Positions 8,882-14,508 of a stretch of DNA of 14,508 nt are shown piece by piece. How positions within the stretch are numbered: position 1 is the first letter of the stretch; each line of letters begins with the position of its first letter. The stretch is from assembly GCA_002298605.1 (NCBI GenBank), contig DBKS01000051.1, forward strand, positions 1 to 14,508, in the 5' to 3' direction. Under the pieces are notes generated by a model. It saw nothing but the letters and a program-made list of their open reading frames with translations, did no database searches and had not been told where the DNA came from. The position numbers and the translations under genes are program-made. Source of the stretch: Bifidobacterium sp. UBA744. Lineage in GTDB: Bacteria > Actinomycetota > Actinomycetes > Actinomycetales > Bifidobacteriaceae.

Positions 8882-11422
8882 ATGGCTGACGAGATCATTG
8901 AGGACGCAACCGCCGATACGGCCGCCGCGATCGCGGCGTTTCCGCGGGCCAGGGCCCGGACCTTGCGATTCCAGTCTGGCGCGCCTCGCGCCGCCCAGGT
9001 GATCGGTGACGGTTCGCGGGCGCTGTTCCTGCGTTCGGATGGCCCGGAGGATCTGGTGACAAGCCTCTGGATGAGCTGGTTTGGCGAGCCGGATGCGCAT
9101 GGTCGTGCGCGGCATGTCGAGACCAAGCTGGCCGACCCGCGCGAGCTGCTGTCCGATGCCGACAGCGAGGACGTCCCCGCTGAGGAGAAGGCCCGCCGAG
9201 AGCGCGCCCGCGAAGGCGGTGCGGGCATTGTGAGCTATTCGGTGGACGCCGCCGGCCATCGCGTGGCCTATACGATCAACGGGCAGCTGTTTGTGACGGA
9301 AATCGGCGATACGCCGCGCACCCGCGAACTGCGCGTTGACGAATCCGACGACTTCACTCCCGTGCTCAATCCGCGTATCAGTCCGGACGGCCGCCATGTG
9401 CTGTATTCCACCGGCACGCTGCTGATCATGGTCGATATCGCCGACTGGCCAGCCGACGGCGATGAGGCGCGGGACGCGATCGGCGTGGTGGCCGACGTGC
9501 GTGAGGTGGTGGAGGACTTCTACTCCGGCGACGGGGAGTCTGGGGCGGAGTCCGAAGCGGATGACGGTTTTGTCTATGACGCCACCCGGGCCGCGCGGAT
9601 CGTCAGGCATTGGCGCATCGGTCTGGCGGAATTCGTGGCCGGTGAGGAGATGAACCGCTACGACGGGTTCTGGTGGGCTCCGGATTCCAGGCATGTGATC
9701 TTCGAAACCTTCAACACCGAGCCCGAGCCCGTATGGTATGTGAGCGATCCGGCCAATCCCGCCGCCCCCGCCGCAGGCCGCCGCTATCCGCAGGCGCTGA
9801 CGCGGAACGCCGACGTGCGGCTCACCCTGGCCGAATTCGACTTCGCCGAACAGGGCGGCTGCAATGTGATCACCGAAGTGCCGATCCGCTGGGATCGCGC
9901 GACCTATGAGTACGTGGCCCGGGTGAACTGGCGGCACGGGCATGATCCGATCCTGCTGGTGCAGGACCGCTGCCAGCGCAACGACCAGGTGCTGCAGGTG
10001 GACGCCGATTTCACCTATGATCCGGCAACGAACTCCATGACCGCCGGCAACACCCGTGTGCTTGCAACGCATCACAACGACCAGTGGATCGACATCGTGG
10101 ACGGCACGCCCTCCTTCACACCGGATGGGCGACTGGTTTGCGCCCTCAACGATATGGAAGCCGACACCAACCGACTTACCGTGGACGGGGTGGCGTTCAC
10201 GCCCAAAGGCTACAACGTGCGCACCGTGCTCGACGTGACTGATTCCGATGTGCTGGCCGTGGTGCAGCGCGACCCCGCGCTGGCGCCGGATGTGCCCGGG
10301 GCGTGGACCGATGCCGCCGCGGAGCATGACGCCCGCTGCTATGACGTGGTGAGCCTCACCTTCGAAGGCGACGTGCTGCCGATGGTCAGCCGTCCGGGCG
10401 TGTGGACCGCATCGCGCGGGGCCAGGGGCGAGGTGGTGTCCGGCCGCACCATGGACTCCGCCAAGGCCACCATGATCCATGTGCTGCATCTTCCCGATGC
10501 GACACCCGATGCCGCCGGCGGGCGGGCGGGTGCCACGGTCTATCGCGATGTGGCGGGCGTGATCGGCAACATCGCCGCCAAGCCCGGATTCCCCATCACA
10601 ACGCGGTTTGTGAAGCTGGGGGAGCGCGGGCTGATCACCGCCGTCACCAAGCCGAGCGCCGGCAGCCCGTATGCTCGGGCAAAGAAGCTGCCGGTGCTGC
10701 TCAAGCCTTACGGCGGCCCCGGATTCCAGCAGGCTCTGGCGGCGCAAAACTACCATTGGGAATCGCAGTGGTGGGCCGATCAGGGGTTCCTTGTGGTGAC
10801 GGCCGACGGCCGCGGCACCACGGGGCGCGGGCCGGTGTGGGACCGCGCCATCTTCGAAAACATGAAGGACGTCACGCTCGCCGATCAGGTGGATGCGGTG
10901 CACGCATTGCCGGGTGCCTTCGACGACTCCCCCGAATTGGCGGGATGGCCGCAGCCCGACCTCGGGAAGGTCGCGATGATCGGCTGGTCGTACGGCGGGT
11001 TCCTCTCCGCGCTTGCGGTGCTGGACGCCCCCGAAACCGTGCACGCCGGCTGCGCGGGCGCCCCGCCCACCGACTGGACGCTGTACGACACCCACTACAC
11101 CGAGCGCTATCTTGGCCTCGATCCGTCGGTGTATGCCTACAACTCGATTGTGCAGGACGCCCCGAAACTCACGCGGCCGCTGATGATCATCCACGGGTTC
11201 GCCGACGACAACGTCACCATCGCCCATTCGCTGCGTCTGTCGCAGGCGCTGATGGCGGCCGGACGGCCTCACACCTACCTGCCGCTCACCGGCATCACGC
11301 ATATGACCAATGACGAAACCGTGGCCGAAAACCTGCTGGTGCTGCAGCGTGATTTCCTCTACGACGCGCTGGGGCTCGGCGGCGCGGCCCATGGCGCGGC
11401 CCGCGCGGACGACGAGGAGTGA
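8882..11422 (+). CDS. S9-family prolyl oligopeptidase, dipeptidyl-peptidase IV-like
   Basis: An 846-residue serine peptidase with no signal peptide, so probably cytoplasmic. The N-terminal two thirds form the beta-propeller region typical of DPP IV. It includes EEMNRYDGFWWAPDS, with Glu255-Glu256 in the place of the DPP IV residues that hold the free substrate N-terminus. The C-terminal alpha/beta hydrolase domain begins near LLKPYGGPGFQ. It has the nucleophile in GWSYGG (Ser703), Asp775 in HGFADDNV and His807 in GITHMTND. The likely role is to release X-Pro or X-Ala dipeptides from imported peptides. An acidic Gly/Ser/Glu/Asp insertion lies at about residues 217-229. The start ATG is preceded by GGAAGTGAG, and the next gene begins 8 bases after the stop. 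Substrate preference is inferred from the family. Confidence 0.93.
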   Translation: MADEIIEDATADTAAAIAAFPRARARTLRFQSGAPRAAQVIGDGSRALFLRSDGPEDLVTSLWMSWFGEPDAHGRARHVETKLADPRELLSDADSEDVPAEEKARRERAREGGAGIVSYSVDAAGHRVAYTINGQLFVTEIGDTPRTRELRVDESDDFTPVLNPRISPDGRHVLYSTGTLLIMVDIADWPADGDEARDAIGVVADVREVVEDFYSGDGESGAESEADDGFVYDATRAARIVRHWRIGLAEFVAGEEMNRYDGFWWAPDSRHVIFETFNTEPEPVWYVSDPANPAAPAAGRRYPQALTRNADVRLTLAEFDFAEQGGCNVITEVPIRWDRATYEYVARVNWRHGHDPILLVQDRCQRNDQVLQVDADFTYDPATNSMTAGNTRVLATHHNDQWIDIVDGTPSFTPDGRLVCALNDMEADTNRLTVDGVAFTPKGYNVRTVLDVTDSDVLAVVQRDPALAPDVPGAWTDAAAEHDARCYDVVSLTFEGDVLPMVSRPGVWTASRGARGEVVSGRTMDSAKATMIHVLHLPDATPDAAGGRAGATVYRDVAGVIGNIAAKPGFPITTRFVKLGERGLITAVTKPSAGSPYARAKKLPVLLKPYGGPGFQQALAAQNYHWESQWWADQGFLVVTADGRGTTGRGPVWDRAIFENMKDVTLADQVDAVHALPGAFDDSPELAGWPQPDLGKVAMIGWSYGGFLSALAVLDAPETVHAGCAGAPPTDWTLYDTHYTERYLGLDPSVYAYNSIVQDAPKLTRPLMIIHGFADDNVTIAHSLRLSQALMAAGRPHTYLPLTGITHMTNDETVAENLLVLQRDFLYDALGLGGAAHGAARADDEE

Positions 11423-11430
11423 TCTGAGCC

Positions 11431-12513
11431 ATGCACATCGAACTGATCGACGAGTCCAATTACGCCGGCTGCATGGCGGATCGGGTGCTGCCGGCGCTCG
11501 AACGCTGCAAGGACGAGGGCTGGTTCGACGCCGAGGCGGTTGAGGCGGGCGCGACCACCGAGCAACCCGACGGCCTCGGTCCGGCCCCCACGCCCGGCAA
11601 ACTGCATTACGTGTGCTACGATGCCGGCAAATTTGACGCGATTCGCGCCAATAGCGCCACGGCGACTTTCCGCGGCGCCATCGTGATCAGTCACGGCTTC
11701 ACCGAGTTCGCCGGCAAATATGCCGAAATGGTGTGGTATTTTCTGCTCGCCGGATACTCGGTATGCGTGCTCGAACATCGCGGGCATGGTCATTCGGTGC
11801 GCGACATCGACGACAAATCGCTGGTGTGGATCGACGATTGGCGTCGGTACGTAGCCGATCTGGAGGCGTTTGCGGCCACCGTCGGTCAGCAGTATGCGGG
11901 CGGCATGCCGCTGAACCTCTATGCGCATTCCATGGGTGGCGGCATCGGGGCCGCGGTGCTGGAACAGCATCCCACGCTGTTCGACAAGGCGGTGCTGACC
12001 GCGCCCATGATCGCGCCTTCCACCGGCATGCCGAACTGGCTGGCGCGCATACTGGCCGAAGGCGTGTGCGCATTTGGTCTGGGCCGGCATATCGTGTTCG
12101 GGCAGTCCGAATTCACGCCCGAGATCAGCATGGCCGACCATCCCGGGGCCTCGGAGGCCCGTATCCGCTGGTTCCAGCAGCTGCGCATCGACGACGAATG
12201 CAATCAGACCTATGCGGCCACATTCGAATGGGTGCGTCAGGCGCTGCGGTTGTCCAGCTCGGTGATTCGCCCCTCGGCCTGCGCCCAGGTGGAGACCCCG
12301 ATGCTGGTGTTCCAGGCGGGGCGCGATATGTGGGTGCTGAACGGGCCCCAGGACCGGTTCGTCAAACTGGTTCAGGACGGTGGCGGCCAGGCGCGGATCG
12401 TGCGCGTTCCCGAATCCCTGCATGAGATTTTCTCGATGCCCAACGCCGTGCTGGGGCCGTATGTGCATCGTATTCTCGAGTTCTTCGACGATCCGCTCAC
12501 CATGGCGCTGTAG
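11431..12513 (+). CDS. Alpha/beta hydrolase, monoacylglycerol lipase/lysophospholipase (PldB) type
   Basis: A 360-residue serine hydrolase of the Hydrolase_4 (S33-like) group. Landmarks are an oxyanion-region ISHGFTEFAGKY, the EHRGHGHS turn, nucleophile motif AHSMGGG (Ser167), probable catalytic Asp299 in QAGRDMWV, and His331 in SLHEIF. EHRGHGHS and HSMGG are typical of enzymes cleaving monoacylglycerols or lysophospholipids; the true substrate is not determined. No signal peptide or membrane segment is seen. The start ATG lies 8 bases after the peptidase stop, with GAGGAG at the end of that gene as a rather distant ribosome site, so the two genes probably share an mRNA. No terminator-like structure is seen directly after the stop. 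Confidence 0.9.
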   Translation: MHIELIDESNYAGCMADRVLPALERCKDEGWFDAEAVEAGATTEQPDGLGPAPTPGKLHYVCYDAGKFDAIRANSATATFRGAIVISHGFTEFAGKYAEMVWYFLLAGYSVCVLEHRGHGHSVRDIDDKSLVWIDDWRRYVADLEAFAATVGQQYAGGMPLNLYAHSMGGGIGAAVLEQHPTLFDKAVLTAPMIAPSTGMPNWLARILAEGVCAFGLGRHIVFGQSEFTPEISMADHPGASEARIRWFQQLRIDDECNQTYAATFEWVRQALRLSSSVIRPSACAQVETPMLVFQAGRDMWVLNGPQDRFVKLVQDGGGQARIVRVPESLHEIFSMPNAVLGPYVHRILEFFDDPLTMAL

Positions 12514-12612
12514 CGCTTTCCGCGGCGGCTGTTCACTGTGGGCAAAAATCCGGAATGAATGGGCGCGCCGGGAATTGGGTGGAGTGAAAGGTGAAGGTTG
12601 AGAGCCCGGGAG

Positions 12613-12624
12613 GGTTCCGGAACC
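12613..12624. promoter_or_regulatory. Perfect palindrome GGTTCCGGAACC in the hsp20 promoter region
   Basis: A perfect 12-base palindrome. If GATAAT at 12631 is the -10 box, it would lie between the -35 and -10 positions, where a bound repressor would block RNA polymerase. It resembles neither the CIRCE (HrcA) nor the HAIR (HspR) operator. Confidence 0.4.
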
Positions 12625-12630
12625 GGCCAC

Positions 12631-12636
12631 GATAAT
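12631..12636 (+). promoter_or_regulatory. Candidate -10 box of the hsp20 promoter
   Basis: GATAAT matches TATAAT at 5 of 6 positions in an otherwise GC-rich 199-base gap between the hydrolase and hsp20. No good -35 hexamer is found 16-18 bases upstream, consistent with activator use, an alternative sigma factor, or a false hit. An inverted repeat ATCCGC-CCGC-GCGGAT (12635-12650) overlaps the box and the expected start point. The predicted leader would be about 70 bases. Confidence 0.4.
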
Positions 12637-12682
12637 CCGCCCGCGCGGATCCGAAAGGTTCGATGCGGGCGGGAAGCCAAGC

Positions 12683-12709
12683 CGGTTCTCTCCTGTTCGA
12701 GGAGTACCG
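12683..12709 (+). promoter_or_regulatory. Shine-Dalgarno-sequestering hairpin, candidate RNA thermometer for hsp20
   Basis: CTCCT (12690-12694) pairs perfectly with the ribosome site AGGAG (12700-12704) across a GTTCG loop. CGGT (12683-12686) pairs with ACCG (12706-12709) below an asymmetric TCU/U internal loop. The structure ends 3 bases before the ATG, so at low temperature the ribosome site would be double-stranded. Hairpins of this kind control several small heat shock genes in other bacteria. Function here is inferred from pairing alone. Confidence 0.5.
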
Positions 12710-12712
12710 ATT

Positions 12713-13165
12713 ATGGCAATGTTTCCGGCTTTGATGAATGACACGATGTTCTCTGATCTGTTTGACGATCCGTTCTTTGCGGGTTGGCGCAACACCGCCA
12801 ACGGCGATCAGGTCATGGCCAACAACATGATGACCACCGATGTGCGCGAGACCGCCAAGGGCTACGACGTCGACATCGACATGCCCGGCTTCAAGAAGGA
12901 AGACATCAACCTTGAGCTACAGAACGGTTATCTGACCGTGTCGGCGTCTCGCAACAGCGAGCATGACGACAAGGCCGAGGATGGCAAGTGGCTGCGCCGT
13001 GAACGGTACGCCGGCTCTTGCTCTCGCAGCTTCTATGTCGGTGAGGATGTGAAGGAGTCCGACATTCACGCCAGCTACAAGAACGGTACGCTGTGCCTGC
13101 AGGTTCCGAAGATGCAGGACCAGCCGCAGGTCGAGGCCAAGCACCAGATCGCCATCGAGGGATGA
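12713..13165 (+). CDS. hsp20: Small heat shock protein, Hsp20/alpha-crystallin family
   Basis: A 150-residue ATP-independent holdase chaperone that keeps unfolding proteins soluble. After an N-terminal arm, the alpha-crystallin domain begins near TDVRETAKGYDVDIDMPGF and runs to the conserved A-x-x-x-N-G-x-L motif (ASYKNGTLCLQVPK). The C-terminal IAIEG supplies the I-x-I motif used for oligomer assembly. ATG at 12713 has GAGGAG 8 bases upstream, and that site is paired in the hairpin described separately. The gene is flanked by 199 bases with promoter-like features and by a strong terminator, so it is probably its own transcription unit, possibly with a 31-codon ORF overlapping its stop. Confidence 0.95.
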   Translation: MAMFPALMNDTMFSDLFDDPFFAGWRNTANGDQVMANNMMTTDVRETAKGYDVDIDMPGFKKEDINLELQNGYLTVSASRNSEHDDKAEDGKWLRRERYAGSCSRSFYVGEDVKESDIHASYKNGTLCLQVPKMQDQPQVEAKHQIAIEG

Positions 13166-13257
13166 CGGCTGCCGCCGATACGGCTGATGCCGCTGGCGGA
13201 CTGCCGGCGGACATTGGTTTTGCGCGCCGTCCGCGCTACGCGTTCAACGCCGACTAG
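13162..13257 (+). CDS. Possible 31-residue small protein overlapping the hsp20 stop
   Basis: An ORF of 31 codons whose ATG overlaps the hsp20 stop as ATGA, the coupling style seen throughout this window. It ends in TAG at 13255-13257, 33 bases before the terminator. The product would be Ala-rich at the start (MTAAADTADAAGG) and end in GFARRPRYAFNAD. About two thirds of third codon positions are G or C. A GAGGG lies directly before the ATG, too close for an ideal ribosome site, so it would depend on re-initiation. No family is recognised, and a chance ORF is possible. Confidence 0.35.
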   Translation: MTAAADTADAAGGLPADIGFARRPRYAFNAD

Positions 13258-13290
13258 GTTGCGGGCGGCGGGAGACAATGCCAATCACTG

Positions 13291-13336
13291 AAGGCGCCGG
13301 ATGAAAGGTGAAAGCCTCTTGTCCGGCGCCTTTGTG
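13291..13336 (+). terminator. Strong intrinsic terminator after hsp20
   Basis: AAGGCGCCGGA (13291-13301) pairs perfectly over 11 bases with TCCGGCGCCTT (13322-13332). Within the loop AGGT-GAAA-GCCT can form a small inner stem closed by a GAAA tetraloop. A short T-rich stretch (TTTGTGTTTCCGTTTGTGTTT) follows. It ends the hsp20 transcript and separates it from the FNT gene. Confidence 0.88.
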
Positions 13337-13371
13337 TTTCCGTTTGTGTTTGGATGACAGAGGAGCCGCGC

Positions 13372-13379
13372 GGGAGGAG
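13372..13379 (+). promoter_or_regulatory. Strong Shine-Dalgarno serving the leader ORF before the FNT gene
   Basis: GGGAGGAG ends 5 bases before ATG at 13385. The same octamer core GAGGAGCC also occurs 14 bases earlier (13360-13367). It is the best ribosome site between the terminator and the FNT gene, but it is positioned for the small ORF rather than for the transporter. Confidence 0.6.
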
Positions 13380-13384
13380 CCATC

Positions 13385-13459
13385 ATGTGTGAGCGACATC
13401 ATAGGAACGGGGGCTGCGGGCGCGCCCTTGTCGTGCCACACTGGATGTGTGATGATTGA
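13385..13459 (+). CDS. Possible 24-residue Cys/His-containing leader peptide
   Basis: ATG with a near-ideal ribosome site opens a 24-codon ORF. It ends in TGA at 13457, overlapping the FNT start codon (13452) by 8 bases. The peptide starts MCERHHRNGGCG and ends PHWMCDD, with three Cys (2, 11, 22) and three His (5, 6, 19), enough ligands for a metal ion. It may be a leader whose translation opens or couples FNT initiation. It has no recognised family, and a chance ORF remains possible, although its ribosome site is far better than the FNT gene's own. Confidence 0.4.
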   Translation: MCERHHRNGGCGRALVVPHWMCDD

Positions 13460-14447
13460 TCAGCGTTCCGCCTCTCAGCCGGATCGGCAATCCGGACAAT
13501 CCCCCTCGTTCATTTCCGCGCCGGCCGGGCCGTCCGTGCCCGCCGCCGACGCGAAGCTGTTCCCCGGCCGAACCTTTGTGAGCACCGTGCTCGACGCCCT
13601 CGACAGCAAGAAGAAGATGACCGGTGAGCTGGTGGGTCAGTACATGCAGCGCGCGATTATGGCCGGTCTGTTCGTGGGCATTTTCTTCACCTCGTATTTC
13701 GTGATCGTCGCGGCGTTCTCCGGCGCGGGCGTGCCGGCCGGGTTCCCGGTGATCGGTCGCGTGCTCGCCGCGATAACCTTCGGCTGGGCGCTGGTGCTGA
13801 TCTTCTATACGAATTCCGAACTGCTCACTTCGAATATGATGATCGTGTCGATCGGCGCATACCATCATCGCATCAACTGGCCGCGCAGCCTGCATATTCT
13901 GGTGCTGTGCTTCGCCGGCAATCTCGTTGGCGGCCTGGTCGTGGCCATTCTGCTGCGGTTCTCCACGATCGACGGCGGCGCGGTGATGAACCAGATGATC
14001 GCCGCGGTGAATCTCAAAACAGGATATCTGCTCGCCGGCCCGATGGGCGTGGCCGATTTGTTCGTGCGCGCCATCTTCTGCAACTTCTGCATCAACATCG
14101 GCATGCTGATGGTCTACAACGGCAAGCTCACCAATGATTTCACCAAATGCGTGATCATGGTGGTCGCGGTTTTCGTCTTCGCGTTCCTTGGGTTCGAGCA
14201 TTCCGTGGCCGACTCCGTGCTGTTCCTTATCGTGGGGTTGAACGGCGTCGGCAATCCGCTGCTGGAAATCGCCGCGATTGTGGTGATCCTGCTGGGTAAT
14301 TTCGTCGGCGGCGGTTTGCTGATCGGCTTGAATTTCGCCGTGATGAACAACGATCAGCCGCATGGCAATGAGCCGGTTGTCGTGCAGTTCCACAAATCCG
14401 CCCTGAAGGACATCGACGCCCATGCCCCGGCGGCCGGGAAGGCCTGA
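13452..14447 (+). CDS. Formate/nitrite transporter (FNT) family channel
   Basis: A 331-residue membrane channel of the FNT family (FocA/NirC type), which conducts formate, nitrite or related small anions. About six hydrophobic segments follow a roughly 55-residue N-terminal region. Family signatures are QRAIMAGLFVGI, NSELLTSNMM (Glu123-Asn128), FVRAIFCNFCINIG, the pore His250 in GFEHSVADS, and GNFVGGGLL near the end. In bifidobacteria formate is a product of pyruvate formate-lyase, so formate export is a reasonable guess. The start is set at ATG 13452, where only a weak GGAT lies upstream. The open frame extends upstream to 13308, but that start lies inside the terminator hairpin and is rejected. 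GTG at 13449 is an alternative. Confidence 0.9.
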   Translation: MIDQRSASQPDRQSGQSPSFISAPAGPSVPAADAKLFPGRTFVSTVLDALDSKKKMTGELVGQYMQRAIMAGLFVGIFFTSYFVIVAAFSGAGVPAGFPVIGRVLAAITFGWALVLIFYTNSELLTSNMMIVSIGAYHHRINWPRSLHILVLCFAGNLVGGLVVAILLRFSTIDGGAVMNQMIAAVNLKTGYLLAGPMGVADLFVRAIFCNFCINIGMLMVYNGKLTNDFTKCVIMVVAVFVFAFLGFEHSVADSVLFLIVGLNGVGNPLLEIAAIVVILLGNFVGGGLLIGLNFAVMNNDQPHGNEPVVVQFHKSALKDIDAHAPAAGKA

Positions 14448-14455
14448 TCGACGAA

Positions 14456-14494
14456 GTTTGCGCGTCCGAGGCGAGGCTCCCTCGAATGCGAAAC
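14456..14494 (+). other. Imperfect inverted repeat downstream of the FNT gene
   Basis: GTTT...CGAGG at 14456-14471 and CCTCG...AAAC at 14480-14494 are complementary at both ends, with internal mismatches and a loop of about 8 bases. No T-run follows, so it is a poor intrinsic terminator. The remainder to the window end (14495-14508) shows nothing recognisable. Confidence 0.3.
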
Positions 14495-14508
14495 AGCCCG
14501 GATACCGT

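Noticed and set aside
8597..11392. A 931-codon open frame on the minus strand opposite the DPP IV-like gene
   Set aside because: It is a mirror of a GC-rich coding gene. The plus-strand product has full S9 motifs, while the minus frame gives His/Arg/Gly-rich sequence with no recognisable domain.
12505..12516. GCGCT-GT-AGCGC inverted repeat over the hydrolase stop codon, as a terminator
   Set aside because: The loop is only two bases, the stem is short, and only three T residues follow.
12552..12633. Tiny ORFs (10 and 14 codons) between the hydrolase and hsp20
   Set aside because: They are too short, lack a properly placed ribosome site or lie upstream of the presumed transcription start, and show no feature of interest.
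11359..12801. A 480-codon minus-strand frame opposite the hydrolase and the hsp20 leader
   Set aside because: It runs across a gene boundary and its promoter, has no domain, and is an antisense shadow.
13187..13291. A 34-codon ORF after hsp20 in another frame
   Set aside because: It has no ribosome site and runs into the terminator stem. The overlapping ATGA-coupled ORF is better supported.
13308..13451. N-terminal extension of the FNT frame to GTG 13308
   Set aside because: This start lies inside the loop of the hsp20 terminator hairpin, and the added residues (MKASCPAPLCF...) are unlike FNT N-termini.

Overview
The window looks like about 14.5 kb of chromosome from a high-GC Gram-positive, most likely a Bifidobacterium. 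The main evidence is the actinobacterial cell-wall and phospho-signalling cluster fhaA-fhaB-pstP-rodA-pbpA-pknA-pknB, complete except for the end of pknB. Other evidence is the GC-rich third codon positions, a short (233-residue) FhaA, and flanking peptidase and small heat shock genes. The species cannot be named from this sequence alone.

Left part (1-8619, minus strand): seven genes are read leftward as one tightly packed operon, in the order fhaA, fhaB, pstP, rodA, pbpA, pknA, pknB. From pstP onward every junction is a 4-base stop/start overlap (ATGA or GTGA) with a Shine-Dalgarno sequence inside the preceding gene. The set couples two Ser/Thr kinases and their PP2C phosphatase to two phosphothreonine-binding FHA proteins. 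It also carries a SEDS glycosyltransferase (RodA) with its class B transpeptidase partner (PbpA). Muropeptide or lipid II sensing by the PknB PASTA repeats would be transmitted to elongation machinery encoded in the same transcript. pknB runs off the left edge within its third PASTA repeat.

Middle (8620-8881): a divergent intergenic region. It holds a perfect palindrome near fhaA, a G-rich block with a 20-base-period direct repeat, and helically phased decamer repeats just upstream of the next gene.

Right part (8882-14508, plus strand): a cytoplasmic prolyl oligopeptidase of the DPP IV family and an alpha/beta hydrolase of the monoacylglycerol lipase/lysophospholipase type are separated by 8 bases. 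An hsp20 gene follows. Its Shine-Dalgarno sequence is fully paired in a predicted hairpin, making it an RNA thermometer candidate. A possible 31-codon ORF overlaps the hsp20 stop, and a strong intrinsic terminator follows it. The last gene is a formate/nitrite (FNT) family channel. Its start codon has only a weak ribosome site and overlaps the end of a 24-codon Cys/His-containing ORF that has a near-ideal one.

The most interesting points are the regulatory architecture around hsp20, the two unannotated small ORFs coupled to hsp20 and to the FNT gene, and the altered activation-loop phospho-acceptors in both kinases.
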